Origin: Glandiceps talaboti
Lineage: Eukaryota; Hemichordata; Enteropneusta; Spengelidae
Assembly (NCBI RefSeq): GCF_964340395.1
Contig: NC_135571.1
Coordinates: forward strand, 3,198,111 to 3,262,110
Length of the DNA: 64,000 bases
Direction of reading: 5' to 3'
Shown one piece after another: positions 22,440 through 33,915 of the stretch; position 1 is the first letter of the stretch, and each line of letters opens with the position of its first letter. The notes beneath the pieces were generated by a model, which worked only from the letters and a program-made list of their open reading frames with translations, did not search any database and had not been told where the DNA came from. The position numbers and the translations under genes are program-made.

Positions 22440-22570
22440 GGTCTTATTCCGGGAGCTCAACATGGCTGACGCGCTCTGATGTGACCGTCTTTGTTCACAA
22501 CAAATCAGCCTTTTGGAATTGATTTTTGCAGTTTCTTCGCAAAAGCCACTCATCCCAGTTAGAACGAGAG
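22440..22570 (+). other. Inferred non-coding first exon of the nine-finger gene
   Basis: A locally CpG-richer stretch ends at a near-consensus donor, GAG|GTAAGT, after 22570. The next strong acceptor with matching context, TTTTCTATTGTAG|TT, ends at 26595, 102 nt upstream of the zinc-finger start codon. This implies a 4,025-bp intron in the 5' UTR. The exon contains a short upstream frame, ATGGCTGACGCGCTCTGA at 22462 (five codons). The exon 5' end is a guess. Confidence 0.5.
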
Positions 22571-23877
22571 GTAAGTTATCACTGAGTCCGAATGATTGCA
22601 ATTTTATCGATGTAGGAAGAAGAAGCAAGCTTTGCAAATTGTAGCGTTACCTGCAAAATCGTCGTTAGCGTGGTCGCGGTATTTGTACAACGGCGTGAAA
22701 AGAACCCGAATTACACGAAAATAGCGGCATTTGGAGCCGCATGTACCGTACTTTGATTTGGCGAATTTTAGTGTACATCTTCAACGTATATTTTCATGCT
22801 ATTTTCGATTGAAATTAGTAAACTTTAATGAAAGAACGACTGTAATTACCATTTCTGTCGTTTGAGGGCGCTGTTGCAGACGCTAAAACTTGTCAATCAT
22901 AATTCATTTCAAGCCCTGAAGGTGGGTAAGTCCTGTGTGACGTCACTATGAAATATACACAGGTTTCCGTCCATTCTTCATCTAAAATGTGTTCATGTAT
23001 TCAGAACCTGGTCCCCAAAACTTCCTTGTTTGAGCAATCTGTGTCTAAATTTGTGAAAAGCTTCATGAATATTTATAAGGCATAATAAGATGCTTGTTCA
23101 GAACTAGAAAACAAGTAATTCTGAGCATCTTAAGTTGTTAGGGAAAATTTTAATATATATGGTACGTAGAAAGCTTTTTGGTAAGTGTAATATAATACAT
23201 ATTAAAATATTCACAATATTCTGAATGGTAAGTCAAAGCGGAACAAGTATAAAAAAATATAGATATGCCATCAGGATGAATAAATCAGCCTTATCATGAC
23301 AAAATTTTTAAAAATGCATTGTGAACTTAACACATTTGACAAACTTCAGAATAGTTCACTTGTCAACAGAAACAAAACAAACTCCAAAGTTCTAGCGTTT
23401 GGATGTGGTTGGTGGCGCTGTTCATTTGGATTGCATGTAGCTCATAAGCCACTTTCTAGTTACTTTTCTACTCTTGACTGACTGTAAACATTGCAAAACT
23501 CGAACACAAAAAGGAGAAAATGAAGATGCTTGAATAGTGTCAAAAAACGTTAATTGAAAAAGACAAGGAATGTTGTGACAATTTTTTACTTTTAATCGAC
23601 TGTACTTACATGTACGTGTGGTACATTTATATTTGTATGTTTCTTCAGTGCACACTGTTGTTTACCCTCTTCTTTCTTCTAAAATCGTTCTCATGTTATT
23701 TTGTTGGGTTTTTGGCCTCTGATTTCACTCTTTTCTGATATGATTTCAAATTTATTTAGAATCTGAAAATCATTCATCATTGATATATATTGACTTGTAT
23801 TAGCGATTACTTGCATTATTGCACATACATACTATTTGCACTGCAGTACAGTACCAAAAACATACCCAGAGTACGCC

Positions 23878-24164
23878 AAGGGTGTGAAATTAACTTTTTT
23901 CTTTGTTAGTCCTAGTGGGTTACCAATTTCAGAAAGTGGTAGCCCAGGGATGGTGACCTGTAGTCCATATTCCTGTACTGAAAACAGATTTCCTCTATTG
24001 GAAATATATGTGTGTGTGTTCTTAAAATACTTTCATGTCCATAAATCTTCCATCTTCATCACATAATCAGTGGTAGCCTGAGGGCTACCAGCTGCAAATT
24101 ATGGTAGCCCATGACAAGAATTGATAGTCTGTGGGCATGGGACTACTGATAATTTTGAGCCCTG
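23878..24164 (+). mobile_element. hAT-like MITE family C, copy 1
   Basis: Lies in the inferred intron. Its right end TAATTTTGAGCCCTG matches the inverse of the CAG.GCTCGAAATTAA end seen at 25378. Internal blocks (GGTAGCCC, TGGTAGCCCATGACAAGAAT) occur reversed in copy 2. CAGGG...CCCTG-like ends are typical of hAT-type non-autonomous elements. Confidence 0.7.
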
Positions 24165-24628
24165 ACACCCCGTGCATCATGGGGTTCTGTCATTTTACTG
24201 TGCAGGGCATCGAGTTACTCTCTTAGCCAACCTCAGGTCATGGTAACTCCCAAAATTTGTCACATTTTTGACCCACATAATTGTATTTCAATCACTAGAG
24301 GGTGCACTGCTAGGCATCGTGTGACCATGTTTAGCACCATTATCATAAACATAATAATTTCTGACAGATTAGTCTGTCCTTTGCTATTGTTGCAGTTTTA
24401 AGCAACCAAGCCGACATTTTAGTGTTTTCTTGGCGTTCACAACTGCAAACAGTAAAACACAATACTAGTATATATATTTTCTTACAATGCTTACAATTTG
24501 TGAGAATACATATACAATATTACACATTTATACCACTACCAGGTTGCGTTCAACTGTACTTTGTTGAAAACATTTACATGAATTGTTAAACCATTGCTTT
24601 AGTCTTGTTAATTTGACGGAAATTTCTG

Positions 24629-24755
24629 TCTGTCTGTCTGTCTGTCTGTCTGTTTTTCTGTCTGTCTGTCTGTGTGTGTCACAGTGAAACTCACTGCAAG
24701 TTAGATTGTAAGCTAGCCTAAAATCAGTCTCATACAACTTACAAGTATACCTCAA

Positions 24756-24794
<39 letters not shown>

Positions 24795-24930
24795 TAGACA
24801 CATGTACAGACACAGACACACATACTGTCTATGTCTGTGTATGAACATGTTTCTAAATGTCTTAATTTGAGGTATACTTGTAGGAGACTGATTTTAGGCT
24901 AGCGTAAATTCTAACTTGCAGTGAGTTTCA
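24629..24930. repeat. Fold-back repeat containing (CTGT)n and (AC)n microsatellites
   Basis: (CTGT)n at 24629-24674. Then an inverted repeat: TGAAACTCACTGCAAGTTAG (24684 on, arm about 75 bp) and its inverse ending TTGCAGTGAGTTTCA near 24930, with (CA)n at 24763-24792 in the loop. Confidence 0.85.
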
Positions 24931-25377
24931 TTGTTGGTTCCAGTGTTTTGTGCTAAGGTTATGTAACCCTTGTAACAGAAAGGAGAAAGGCCAAGTAAAT
25001 TTCCTGAAAATTTGCATATTTGCTTTTACTATGCTCCAATAATTTTTTTGGCTGAACTCTAGTAAAGTAATTCATGAACTCATGTACAGTTTACCTACCG
25101 TATCTAGCAAAATATTTCCACAACACAAAATTATCCTTTTTGCTACCAGGAGGCTATTTGTTCATACACCAAAAAATCATGATAGGGTTCAGAAATAAAT
25201 GAAATATCTGATTTTAATCATGCTAGTACTAAAAGCAGACACAGTTTCATTGAGTACAAAGTGGTTTGCTCCTGTGGACATCTTCAGTTATGTCACTTAC
25301 AGTTTAAGAATTATGATCCAATGAGTGTCATTTAGCTATAAGGCATGCACACGGACAGTTAAAATTATTTTGGCTTG

Positions 25378-25666
25378 CAGAGCTCGAAATTAAAGGAAGT
25401 CCCGTGTCCACAGACTACCAATTCTTGTCATGGGACAACCATAATTTGCAGCTGGTAGCCCACTCGGGCTACCACTAATTATGTGGTGATTTAAAGGATG
25501 GAAGATTAATAGACATAAAAGTATTTTAAAAACACACATACTTCCAATAGAGGAACTCTGTTTTCAGTTCAGGAATATGGGACTATTTATCGCAATCCTT
25601 GGACTACCACTTTCTAAAAACGGCAGCCAACTGGGACTACCAAAGAAATGTTAATTTTGAGCCCTG
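25378..25666 (-). mobile_element. hAT-like MITE family C, copy 2 (inverted to copy 1)
   Basis: 289 bp beginning CAGAGCTCGAAATTAA and ending TTAATTTTGAGCCCTG. It is the reverse complement of the 23878-24164 copy along most of its length. Both lie in the same inferred intron, about 1.2 kb apart. Confidence 0.75.
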
Positions 25667-26697
25667 GCCTTGGTGTTTCACTTGTGGGACATGATATTTT
25701 TTACATAAAGATGGATGCCTGTCAACTCCAGATTAATAATAACAGAGACACAACACTCACAGCAGGCTTCTTTACCCAATTACAGTGATAAACATTACTC
25801 ATTGTTTATGATGAAGTAAAAACAGACTTGTGCTGCAAAAATTACTCCATGATTTAATTGCTTCAATTGTGTTTATAGTATTTTCTAATTCTCACTGATA
25901 ATCAACATGGTAATATGACTACTTGTACATTCCCACTGTGCACGGCACTATTTAATTGTTTTTTTTGCAGTTGAAGTTGTTTGAGTGAGCAAATATGTTA
26001 TGTCACATGAGTGAAACACCAAGACAACATCATTTGTACTGTAGTATACAAAGTGTACATGTAATTGGCATGTTGACATTGAAATACAGGTGACGGGGAA
26101 ACCTTACCTGTTCTGGTTGATTCCCCATGCAGTATCCTAGTATGGGTGCAGTGTTCCCCTTCCTTGCCACCTTGTAAAGTAATAAATTTGTATTCATTTT
26201 CCAACAAGAAAGTAACATAAATAAGGGATTTTATGTCACATTGCAGATCTTGTGAGATATGCAAATATGCCTAGTAACATCGGTTGTCAAACGTGATCGT
26301 GGTCAAGCTTTCGACGTGTGTGATGATGTTGAGAACAATAGTGTTGCTAAGTGTTTGACACTTTCAGCTTAACCACCCTCATGTGGTTGCTGTGGATGCA
26401 ATAGCTCACGAGATCTGCCACAATAAAAAGTGACTTACAGTGAAACCTTTTGCAGGTTATATTTCAAGCTAGCTGTGTAGGGCTTTGCTAGCACTTTTCA
26501 TTTGACAAAGCTCCAAAACAAAACCATTTTATAAATATACTCAGAATTGTTGATGTAATTTCTAATATTTTGTATTGTTTTCTTTTCTATTGTAGTTCTG
26601 TTGACGTCATACTTACCAGCCTTAGTGTAGCACCAATTGTTCAACTTGAGTGTGAAGATTTGCTTTGCCTGTACTTGTCAACTAGTGTACTATAACC

Positions 26698-29600
26698 ATG
26701 CCTAAGAGAAGTGCACCGAAGGAGGAGGTAACAGAGGAGGTGGCTACAGCTGAACCCCCTCAAGAACCCTCACAGGAAGAAGAAGCTAACACAGAAGATC
26801 CTGAAAATGATGAAATGGCAAGCCCTAAGAACAAGAAAGAGAAAAAAGATAGTGCTGAGGATATTGCGGAAGAAATCCAGCAGTTGTTGGAAGGTAAAGG
26901 TGATGGCGAAGAGGTAGAAGGAGTAGAGGAAGAAGAAGAAGAAGAAGAAGCACCACCACCACCACCACCACCCAAGGAAAAGAAAGGAAAGAAGGGGAAA
27001 GGAAGGAAGTCGGGAGATAAAGCCAGCGATACTTTCTATGCTTGCAAGTATTGCAAGACCTTCTTCACTCTGTTTGAAGATTTCCAAACACATGAGCAGA
27101 TGCATCTGGAAGAAGGGCTCCTTGCATGTGGGTTGTGTGGTAAAGCTTTCGCATATCGAAGTCTTCTGAACGCCCACATCAAACATCATACAAACAAGAA
27201 GTTGTACGACTGCAGCAATTGTGGGAAAGTCTTCACATCCAGAGGAAATCTACGAGCACATGAAAGAGTTCATTCTGGTGAAAAACCGTACAGCTGTGAT
27301 ACTTGCGGAAAATCGTTTGCAAGGAAAGATAATTTAGACAATCATATTCGTATCCATACTGGTGAACGGCCGTATGTTTGCTCTCAGTGTGGTAAAGGAT
27401 TTAAACAGAAGGGACATCTCCAGGATCATGAGAGAGCTCATAGCGGTGAAAAAGCATACACGTGTGAGCACTGTGAGAAATCATTTGTACAGAAGAGCCA
27501 GCTCATCACCCACCTACTACAGCACTCCGACGACAAACCTTACAAATGTAATGTTTGCGATTACTCCTGCAAACAGGTGAGCACTCTGAGCAATCATAAA
27601 CAGAGAGTGCATAAAATGGATAAGTCTGCCACCCCTAAGTCAGTAGCTCACCCACAAATTAAAGAGATGATCAAGAAAGGTCCACTTAGTAAAATTGTCA
27701 GCAAGCGTGTGGAGTCTTCAGATGAAGAGGATGATGATATGGACATGATGGAAGCCTCTGCTGTTCATCACCAGAGCCCTGGTCAGTACAAAGTCATCTA
27801 TCAATGCCCCCAGTGCCCACAGTACTTTGAAAAAAAAGATATGTTGGAGGAACACAAGAAGATGCATGTCGGAGAGGGAAAATATGCATGCAACAGCTGC
27901 CATTTATCCTTCAAAGACGTCAGTGAATTGGGCCAACATTTTGAGCATACCCACAGTAAGAGGTCTGGTACAGGTGTATCTCCGAAAAAAGAGGAGCCAG
28001 GATCAGGTGTGAAAGACAACAAGTCCGTCAAGCACAAAGCTGTTCTTTCAGTCTCACCGCAGGCAGGGTCATCACCAGGGAAAAGAAACAAGGATGAGAA
28101 GGTTATTACGATATCCCCCAAAAAGGACAAACCTTCACCCTCAAGAGCTCGACGTACAATAGTCATGATGCCCTCCGATCTTGATGATATCAAGAAGACG
28201 CCAAAACGGGGAAGAGGCCGAAAGAGTGTGACAACACCTGAAGTTGCTGAGGAAAAATCAGGAAAGTCTGGAAAGAAGACCACACCATCTGCTGCAAAAG
28301 GAAAAAAAGGACCACCTAAGCAACCTGAAAAAGGTAAACCGGCAAGTAAAGAGAAAACTAAGGCTGGGGCTAAGGGATCCATGCTAAAGACAAAGCAAAC
28401 AACTCCTAAAGGTGAACAGAAATCTGAGGGTACAGGAAGAGTCACCAGATCTCGAGCAAGAGGTGAAAGTCCAACAGTACCAAGCAAAAAGAGACCAGCT
28501 GATGATGATGATGATGATGAAGATGAAGTAGAGACACCTGTAAGAAAAAGAGGAAGACCCAGATTGGAAGATTCCAAGAAAGAAAAAGCTGTCACTACTG
28601 TGAGTAAAAAGACACCAGAGAAAAAACAGAAGGGATCAACTCCTAAGAATACAAGGCCACAAAGAAAAGCAGCAGATAAGAAGCAAAGTGATGAGGTTAA
28701 AGATGAGTCTGAAGAGGAGGAAGAAACTGCTGATAAACAAGATGATAGTCAAAAGGAAGATACACTTACAACTCAAGAAAAGGAAAAAGAAGTTGCAAAA
28801 GACAAAAAGAAGAAAGACCCACCAAAGGCAGAGATCCCCAAGCAGCAAAAACGTGTGGTCAAGGAAGAAAAAAACAAATCAGAAGCACCTCAGAATGAAA
28901 CCAAAGTGATTAGTGAGAAAGAAAAATTGTCTGAAACAGAAGATAAGTCGGAGTCATCCAAAGATGTGATAGAGGAGAAAACAGGCAAAGATGCATCGAC
29001 AGAGAAAGATGTCTCAGCTGAAGAAGGTGCTGATAAGGAAGATGAACAAGCTACATCTAGTGACACACCTACTACAGAACAGATAGAGGATACGGCAGCT
29101 GTAGTACGGGATACAGCAGCTTTAGAAGAGAATATGACAGCTGCAGAAGAGGAGGCACAGGATCTGTCAGCGGTAAACACAGAAAATCAAGAAGAGTCTA
29201 AAAGTGAAGATGTCCCAGAAAGTATAGAGATGATTGACGTTAGTGAAGATAAAGTAGACACTCCAGAAAAAGAGAAAGAAAGTGAAGAGGTGATGGAAGT
29301 TGAAGAAGTTACAGAGATAGAATCTAGTAAGCCTGAATCAAGTTCTGTGGAGGGGAAAGAAAAAAGTGATGGTGTTGTATCAGTGGAGGAAGTATCAGAG
29401 GATGTGAGAGAGGAGGAAGTGATAATACAGGAGGAGAGCAGTGTGGAAACTAGAACAGATGAAGCTGTGATTGAGGTGACTGAAGTTTTGGATTTGTCAC
29501 ATGAAGAAAATGTCAATGAAGTCGTGGATTTGTCACACGGAGAGAGTGTTGAGGCAATAGATTTGACTAATCCTGGACCTCAAGAAGTCATTGAAATAGT

Positions 29601-30513
29601 AACAGAGGTACCTAAAGTTGCAGCCAGCGAAACCGTAGATCTTACTTCTGCAGATTCATCAAAGCGTGTCGACTCTAATGCACCCACCGAGACTGTTGAT
29701 TTGACAGCACAAGAGACTGAGGTTGAGGGTAGTGAAGTGCATATAGAGACAGATACAATGCCAGACAGTCATCAAGCAGTAGAGACCACTGCAGACCTAG
29801 TACAAGTACCTGCTAGTACAGAAAATCCACCCGATGTAGTTGATATGACAACTAGTGAAAGTCGTAAAGAGCCAGAAACTGCAAGTAATGAAGTTGTCAT
29901 CAGTGAGGAAGATGTGGCAACCAGTAGTGAGCAACCGCAAGCGAGTAGAGGAGAAGAATTAGTTGTAGCCGAGGAAACTGATGTACAGCAGAGCAAAGAT
30001 GATGTGAAATCGTCAGAATGTGCCAGGGAGGATGTTGCTGATACTTCTGTGCAGAATGTTGTTATTCCAGATTCTCATTCGACACAAATCAATGCACAGG
30101 AAGTTCCTGGAGAGCACAATACTGAAGAAGGGCAGGTATCAACTTCGGCAAGTGTTGAGAAAGAAGTATCATCCACGAGTGTTTCCGAGGAGTCTAATAT
30201 TACGACCACCAAACATACTCAAGAAGTGGGAGGAGAAGTATCTATTGTTTCAAGTAGCGTGTCCGAAACTCAGAGTAGCGAGAAACGAGAACAAATCACC
30301 AATGGCAGGGATTCAACAGAAAGCAAGAGTATAGACGAATGTTCATCAAACACTAAAGAAACATGTGATATAACAAATGAACAACAAAAAGGCAGTACAA
30401 ATGAACAGGAAACTACAGAAAAAATTCAAACGGACAAAGTGAATGTTCCAGAAATCATTTCCCAGAGTGAAAACAAAGAACTTGCACCAGAAGTGGAAGT
30501 CAAAGATGACTAG
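26698..30513 (+). CDS. Nine-finger C2H2 protein with AT-hook-like motifs and long acidic tail
   Basis: 1271 aa from the ATG at 26698 in an ACCATG context, in the exon that follows the acceptor at 26595. Residues 1-105 are acidic and lysine-rich with a Glu run and Pro run. Seven tandem C2H2 fingers cover residues 116-305, several joined by canonical SGEKPY/TGERPY linkers, so sequence-specific DNA binding is likely. Two more fingers lie at 370-390 and 398-419. Then come basic, disordered segments with AT-hook-like motifs (KRGRGRKS, RKRGRPRLED). The C-terminal half is very acidic and carries a ladder of hydrophobic-Asp-Leu-Ser/Thr motifs (VLDLSH, VVDLSH, AIDLTN, TVDLTS, TVDLTA) resembling SUMO-interacting motifs. 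A nuclear, chromatin-associated regulator is likely. I do not recognise an orthologue; it could be lineage-specific. Confidence 0.88.
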   Translation: MPKRSAPKEEVTEEVATAEPPQEPSQEEEANTEDPENDEMASPKNKKEKKDSAEDIAEEIQQLLEGKGDGEEVEGVEEEEEEEEAPPPPPPPKEKKGKKGKGRKSGDKASDTFYACKYCKTFFTLFEDFQTHEQMHLEEGLLACGLCGKAFAYRSLLNAHIKHHTNKKLYDCSNCGKVFTSRGNLRAHERVHSGEKPYSCDTCGKSFARKDNLDNHIRIHTGERPYVCSQCGKGFKQKGHLQDHERAHSGEKAYTCEHCEKSFVQKSQLITHLLQHSDDKPYKCNVCDYSCKQVSTLSNHKQRVHKMDKSATPKSVAHPQIKEMIKKGPLSKIVSKRVESSDEEDDDMDMMEASAVHHQSPGQYKVIYQCPQCPQYFEKKDMLEEHKKMHVGEGKYACNSCHLSFKDVSELGQHFEHTHSKRSGTGVSPKKEEPGSGVKDNKSVKHKAVLSVSPQAGSSPGKRNKDEKVITISPKKDKPSPSRARRTIVMMPSDLDDIKKTPKRGRGRKSVTTPEVAEEKSGKSGKKTTPSAAKGKKGPPKQPEKGKPASKEKTKAGAKGSMLKTKQTTPKGEQKSEGTGRVTRSRARGESPTVPSKKRPADDDDDDEDEVETPVRKRGRPRLEDSKKEKAVTTVSKKTPEKKQKGSTPKNTRPQRKAADKKQSDEVKDESEEEEETADKQDDSQKEDTLTTQEKEKEVAKDKKKKDPPKAEIPKQQKRVVKEEKNKSEAPQNETKVISEKEKLSETEDKSESSKDVIEEKTGKDASTEKDVSAEEGADKEDEQATSSDTPTTEQIEDTAAVVRDTAALEENMTAAEEEAQDLSAVNTENQEESKSEDVPESIEMIDVSEDKVDTPEKEKESEEVMEVEEVTEIESSKPESSSVEGKEKSDGVVSVEEVSEDVREEEVIIQEESSVETRTDEAVIEVTEVLDLSHEENVNEVVDLSHGESVEAIDLTNPGPQEVIEIVTEVPKVAASETVDLTSADSSKRVDSNAPTETVDLTAQETEVEGSEVHIETDTMPDSHQAVETTADLVQVPASTENPPDVVDMTTSESRKEPETASNEVVISEEDVATSSEQPQASRGEELVVAEETDVQQSKDDVKSSECAREDVADTSVQNVVIPDSHSTQINAQEVPGEHNTEEGQVSTSASVEKEVSSTSVSEESNITTTKHTQEVGGEVSIVSSSVSETQSSEKREQITNGRDSTESKSIDECSSNTKETCDITNEQQKGSTNEQETTEKIQTDKVNVPEIISQSENKELAPEVEVKDD

Positions 30514-30723
30514 CATCTTTCTAAGGTATTTGTATTTTACCCAAAATTAGCATAGAATTACCATATGTTATGCTTCTACGCATACATTATAATATAGCAT
30601 GCAAGCCAAGTTGTTGTAATTGGACTAAAAGTATGAGTTTTATACTTTTGTCATTTTGAGCAAAAAAACTTCAGTTTAGCCAGTTTTGTGGTGCTACATG
30701 TAATGCTTCCTATAATTGCTTAC

Positions 30724-31137
30724 ATCATCAAACCTGTAGAAGTACATATGAAATGCATATGTCATCAAACCTGTAGAAATACACATCAAATGCCTACGTC
30801 ATCAAACCTGTAGAAATACACATGAAATGCCTATGTCATCAAACCTGTAGAAGTACACATGAAATGCTTACGTCATCAAACCTGTAGAAATACACATGAA
30901 ATGCTTACGTCATCAAACCTGTAGAAATACACATGAAATGCCTACGTCATCAAACCTGTAGAAATACACATGAAATGCCTACGTCATCAAACCTGTAGAA
31001 ATACACATGAAATGCCTACGTCATCAAACCTGTAGAACTTCTCATAAATGCTTACATCATCAAACCTGTAGAACTTCTCATAAATGCTTACATCATCAAA
31101 CCTGTAGAACTTCTCATAAATGCTTACATCATCAACT
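30724..31137. repeat. 37-bp minisatellite in the probable 3' UTR
   Basis: About 11 units of a 37-bp sequence built on CATCAAACCTGTAGAAATAC followed by ACATGAAATGCCTACGT. The last four units are 36-bp variants with CTTCTCATAAATGC. Six junctions read TACGTCATCA. It starts about 210 bp after the stop codon of the nine-finger gene. Confidence 0.92.
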
Positions 31138-32315
31138 TATAGAACGATACATAAAATGATTACATCACACATAGAACTACATATAAATTGCTTACATCAG
31201 CAAACCATTCGATGTCACAAATCATGTGTGTTTATGTCATCAGGTTTAATAGCACTAAAAGTAGATGCTTGTCACTTTTCCACATACATGTACGTCTGTC
31301 ATCATTTTTCTGGCATAAATCAACTCATAAAATATTGACATCACATCACATCACATCACATCACAAATGATCATACCCATGTACATATAATTCTCTGTCA
31401 TTACAACATATGCCTGTCATCATGCACTAAATCTACACATAAAATGATGACATCATAACTAATCATACAAAGCAATTACTGCACTCTTACAAAACTTTGG
31501 TATGCCACACATGAACTCACATGTGATAAGGTTCCATCACATGGTCATCACAAAATCAGTTGTACAAATCTCACATGACTTGTTTTTTGACACTTCAAGG
31601 AAAAAAGAGAAATGGGGCCCACTTTTTAAATAGAAAACAACATGATTTCAATGTCTCAACATTGTAGGTGAATGGTGCAACCAAACTTAGAGTGAATCAA
31701 AAGAAAATTTGGCATTTTTAATTTCACGAATTCAAGATTCACAACCCAGTTGAAGAATGTAAACAAGCAAAGAAAGTTACATCAACAGTGCAAAATGAGT
31801 TGCTTCACAAAGTCAACAATATATTGGAGATAAACCAACTATGTGACTAAAAATATATAAACTGGTACTGGAATTAGAGTTAGGTAGGATGTGGTCATGT
31901 AAAAATAAGATTTTTAGAAAACCTGATGTTTCAGGCCTGTACCCTTCCTCTATTTCAGCTAATCGCATCGTGAGTGCAAAAATTAGCTCAAATGGTGGCA
32001 AGAGTGTACCCAAAATGTCAGCATTTCTGGGCTCGAATTTATCTTTTGGGCTTGATAGCCAAATTTATCCAAGTGAAATGTTTCAGCAACAATTTTCTAT
32101 GGATCAAAAAGCTACCACATTATAACTTTGGTAGACATGTACAATGATTATAGTCTATGTGACCTAACTACAGCTAATTTCAAGTCCGCTCTTTAGTTTC
32201 ATATAAGCATCAACTTGACTAGGTTTTTATTTGGTTGCAAATGTGTACATAATTGCAAACAATATGTACATGTATACAGATTTTACATTCCTTGTATTTG
32301 AAAACCTTGGTGTTA
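31138..32315. other. Gene-free 3' flank
   Basis: Holds a short (CATCA)n run at about 31337-31362 and degenerate relics of the preceding minisatellite to about 31210. No gene recognised. Confidence 0.55.
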
Positions 32316-32572
32316 CCGTGGTAATTGAGCCTTTGGTTTTCAAAGATACACACAAACTAAAAGTAATGTCAGTGATAAGCTATTGAATGGATATTGGTTT
32401 AATTATAGTCTCAGTAGGGTGGCACCGTAGAGAGAGTTCCATGAACTTGCAGTGTACTGTTTTGGGGCTATCAATGTCTACATACTATCACCCACATGTG
32501 TAATCTACCACATTTAAGAACAATAGATTTATTTTGTGCCTATCTTAGTAAACCGAAGGCTGGATTACCAGT
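32316..32572 (-). mobile_element. MITE family B, full copy
   Basis: Ends CCGTGGTAATTGAGCCTTTG and CGAAGGCTGGATTACCA are imperfect inverse repeats. Read on the minus strand, it follows the 53325-53640 copy, including the block ACTATAATTAAACCAATATC. Confidence 0.8.
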
Positions 32573-33130
32573 CGTATCAAGTACAATGCCATTATAGTCA
32601 ACTTGCTGTTTCAAGATATATCAGACAACGTCAGTGGTGTATCAAATTGGCTTAGAGGGCACATTGGTAGGGACATATGCATGTTGGAACTGATGAGATG
32701 TATTTACATATTATTGCAGTGTACCAGATGTTAACACACATCTGTCATCGTTTCCTTCTACTGCTACCATGTAACAGTTGATTTTGATGTATTGTACAAC
32801 TGATTTTAATACATGGATTACTCACTCAAATAGATGTGTTATTTTAATTGCTACATGACAGTATTTTTGTACAACTCCTATGACAACAGGGATGACTTGC
32901 TCTCTCTGTCATATTTCCTAAAATATGAAATACTTATGAAATATTACTAGAAGATAAAAATGTACATTGAACCTGGTGTTGAGTTAGATTAAGTGGACTT
33001 CAAATTATCGTGCATTGAACACTAACGTTATTAATCAAGATGTGTCATCGCATAGCAGTATTAAATATAGTGTTGCTTTGTATGTCATAACATACAAAAA
33101 TATGTACAGTACAGCCCATGAAGCCCTTTG
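32573..33130. other. Intergenic, nothing recognised
   Basis: AT-rich sequence with no credible frame or repeat. Confidence 0.5.
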
Positions 33131-33915
33131 CTAGCCTGGTGTCAACCTGATAGTAACACCAAGCAAGCTTTGTTACATTGAGCTGGTGCAGGCCTTGCAT
33201 CTTTCCAATTCCTGGCAAGGTGTGACTTTTAGTGCTGAGCTAGCCTGGTGTTAACATAGGACTGGTACAGGCAGTAACCCATCCAGTTGCTAACACATGC
33301 TGGTGAGTTGTTAGTGCAGCCTAGTGTAGCACTAGGATAGCCTGGTGTTAATATAGGGCTGGTACAGACATAACATTCCCAGTTGCTAACACATGCTGGG
33401 AAGATGTTAGTGCCAGCCTAGTGTTAGCACTGAGCTAGCCTGGTGTTAACATAGGGCTGGAACAGACATTAACGTTCCCAGTTGCTAACACATGCTGGGA
33501 AGTTGTTAGTGCCAGCCTAGTGTTAGCACTGAGCTAGCCTGGTGTTAACATAGGGCTGGAACAGACATTAACGTTCCCAGTTGCTAACACATGCTGGTGA
33601 GGTGTTAGTGCCAGCCCAGTGTTAGCACTGAGCCAGCCTGGTGTTAACATAGGGCTGGTACAGACATTAACATTCCCAGTTGCTAACACATGCTGGGGAG
33701 ATGTTAGTGCCAGCCTAGTGTTAGCACTGGGCTAGCCTGGTGTTCACCCACCCAGTTGCTAACACATGCTGGTGAGGTATTAGTGCCAGCCCAGTGTTAG
33801 CACTGGGCTAGCCTGGTGTTAACATAGGGCTGGTACAGGCCTTGATCTTTACAGTTGCCAGTGAGGTGTTCATGCCTGCCTGGTAGTAAGTAGCATTGAG
33901 CCAGCCTAATACCGG
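33131..33915. repeat. 99-bp higher-order minisatellite made of about five 20-bp subunits
   Basis: GCTAGCCTGGTGTTAACAT-type starts recur at about 33237, 33336, 33434, 33533, 33633 and 33732, mostly 99 bp apart, with shorter variants after that. Inside one unit, five successive segments of about 20 bp each carry a TTAAC/CTAAC/TTAGT/TTAGC core, so the unit itself looks like an old 20-bp repeat. Confidence 0.88.

Noticed and set aside
27801-28595. 264-codon minus-strand frame
   Set aside because: Antisense shadow of the nine-finger gene, Ser/Phe/Leu-biased and without domains.
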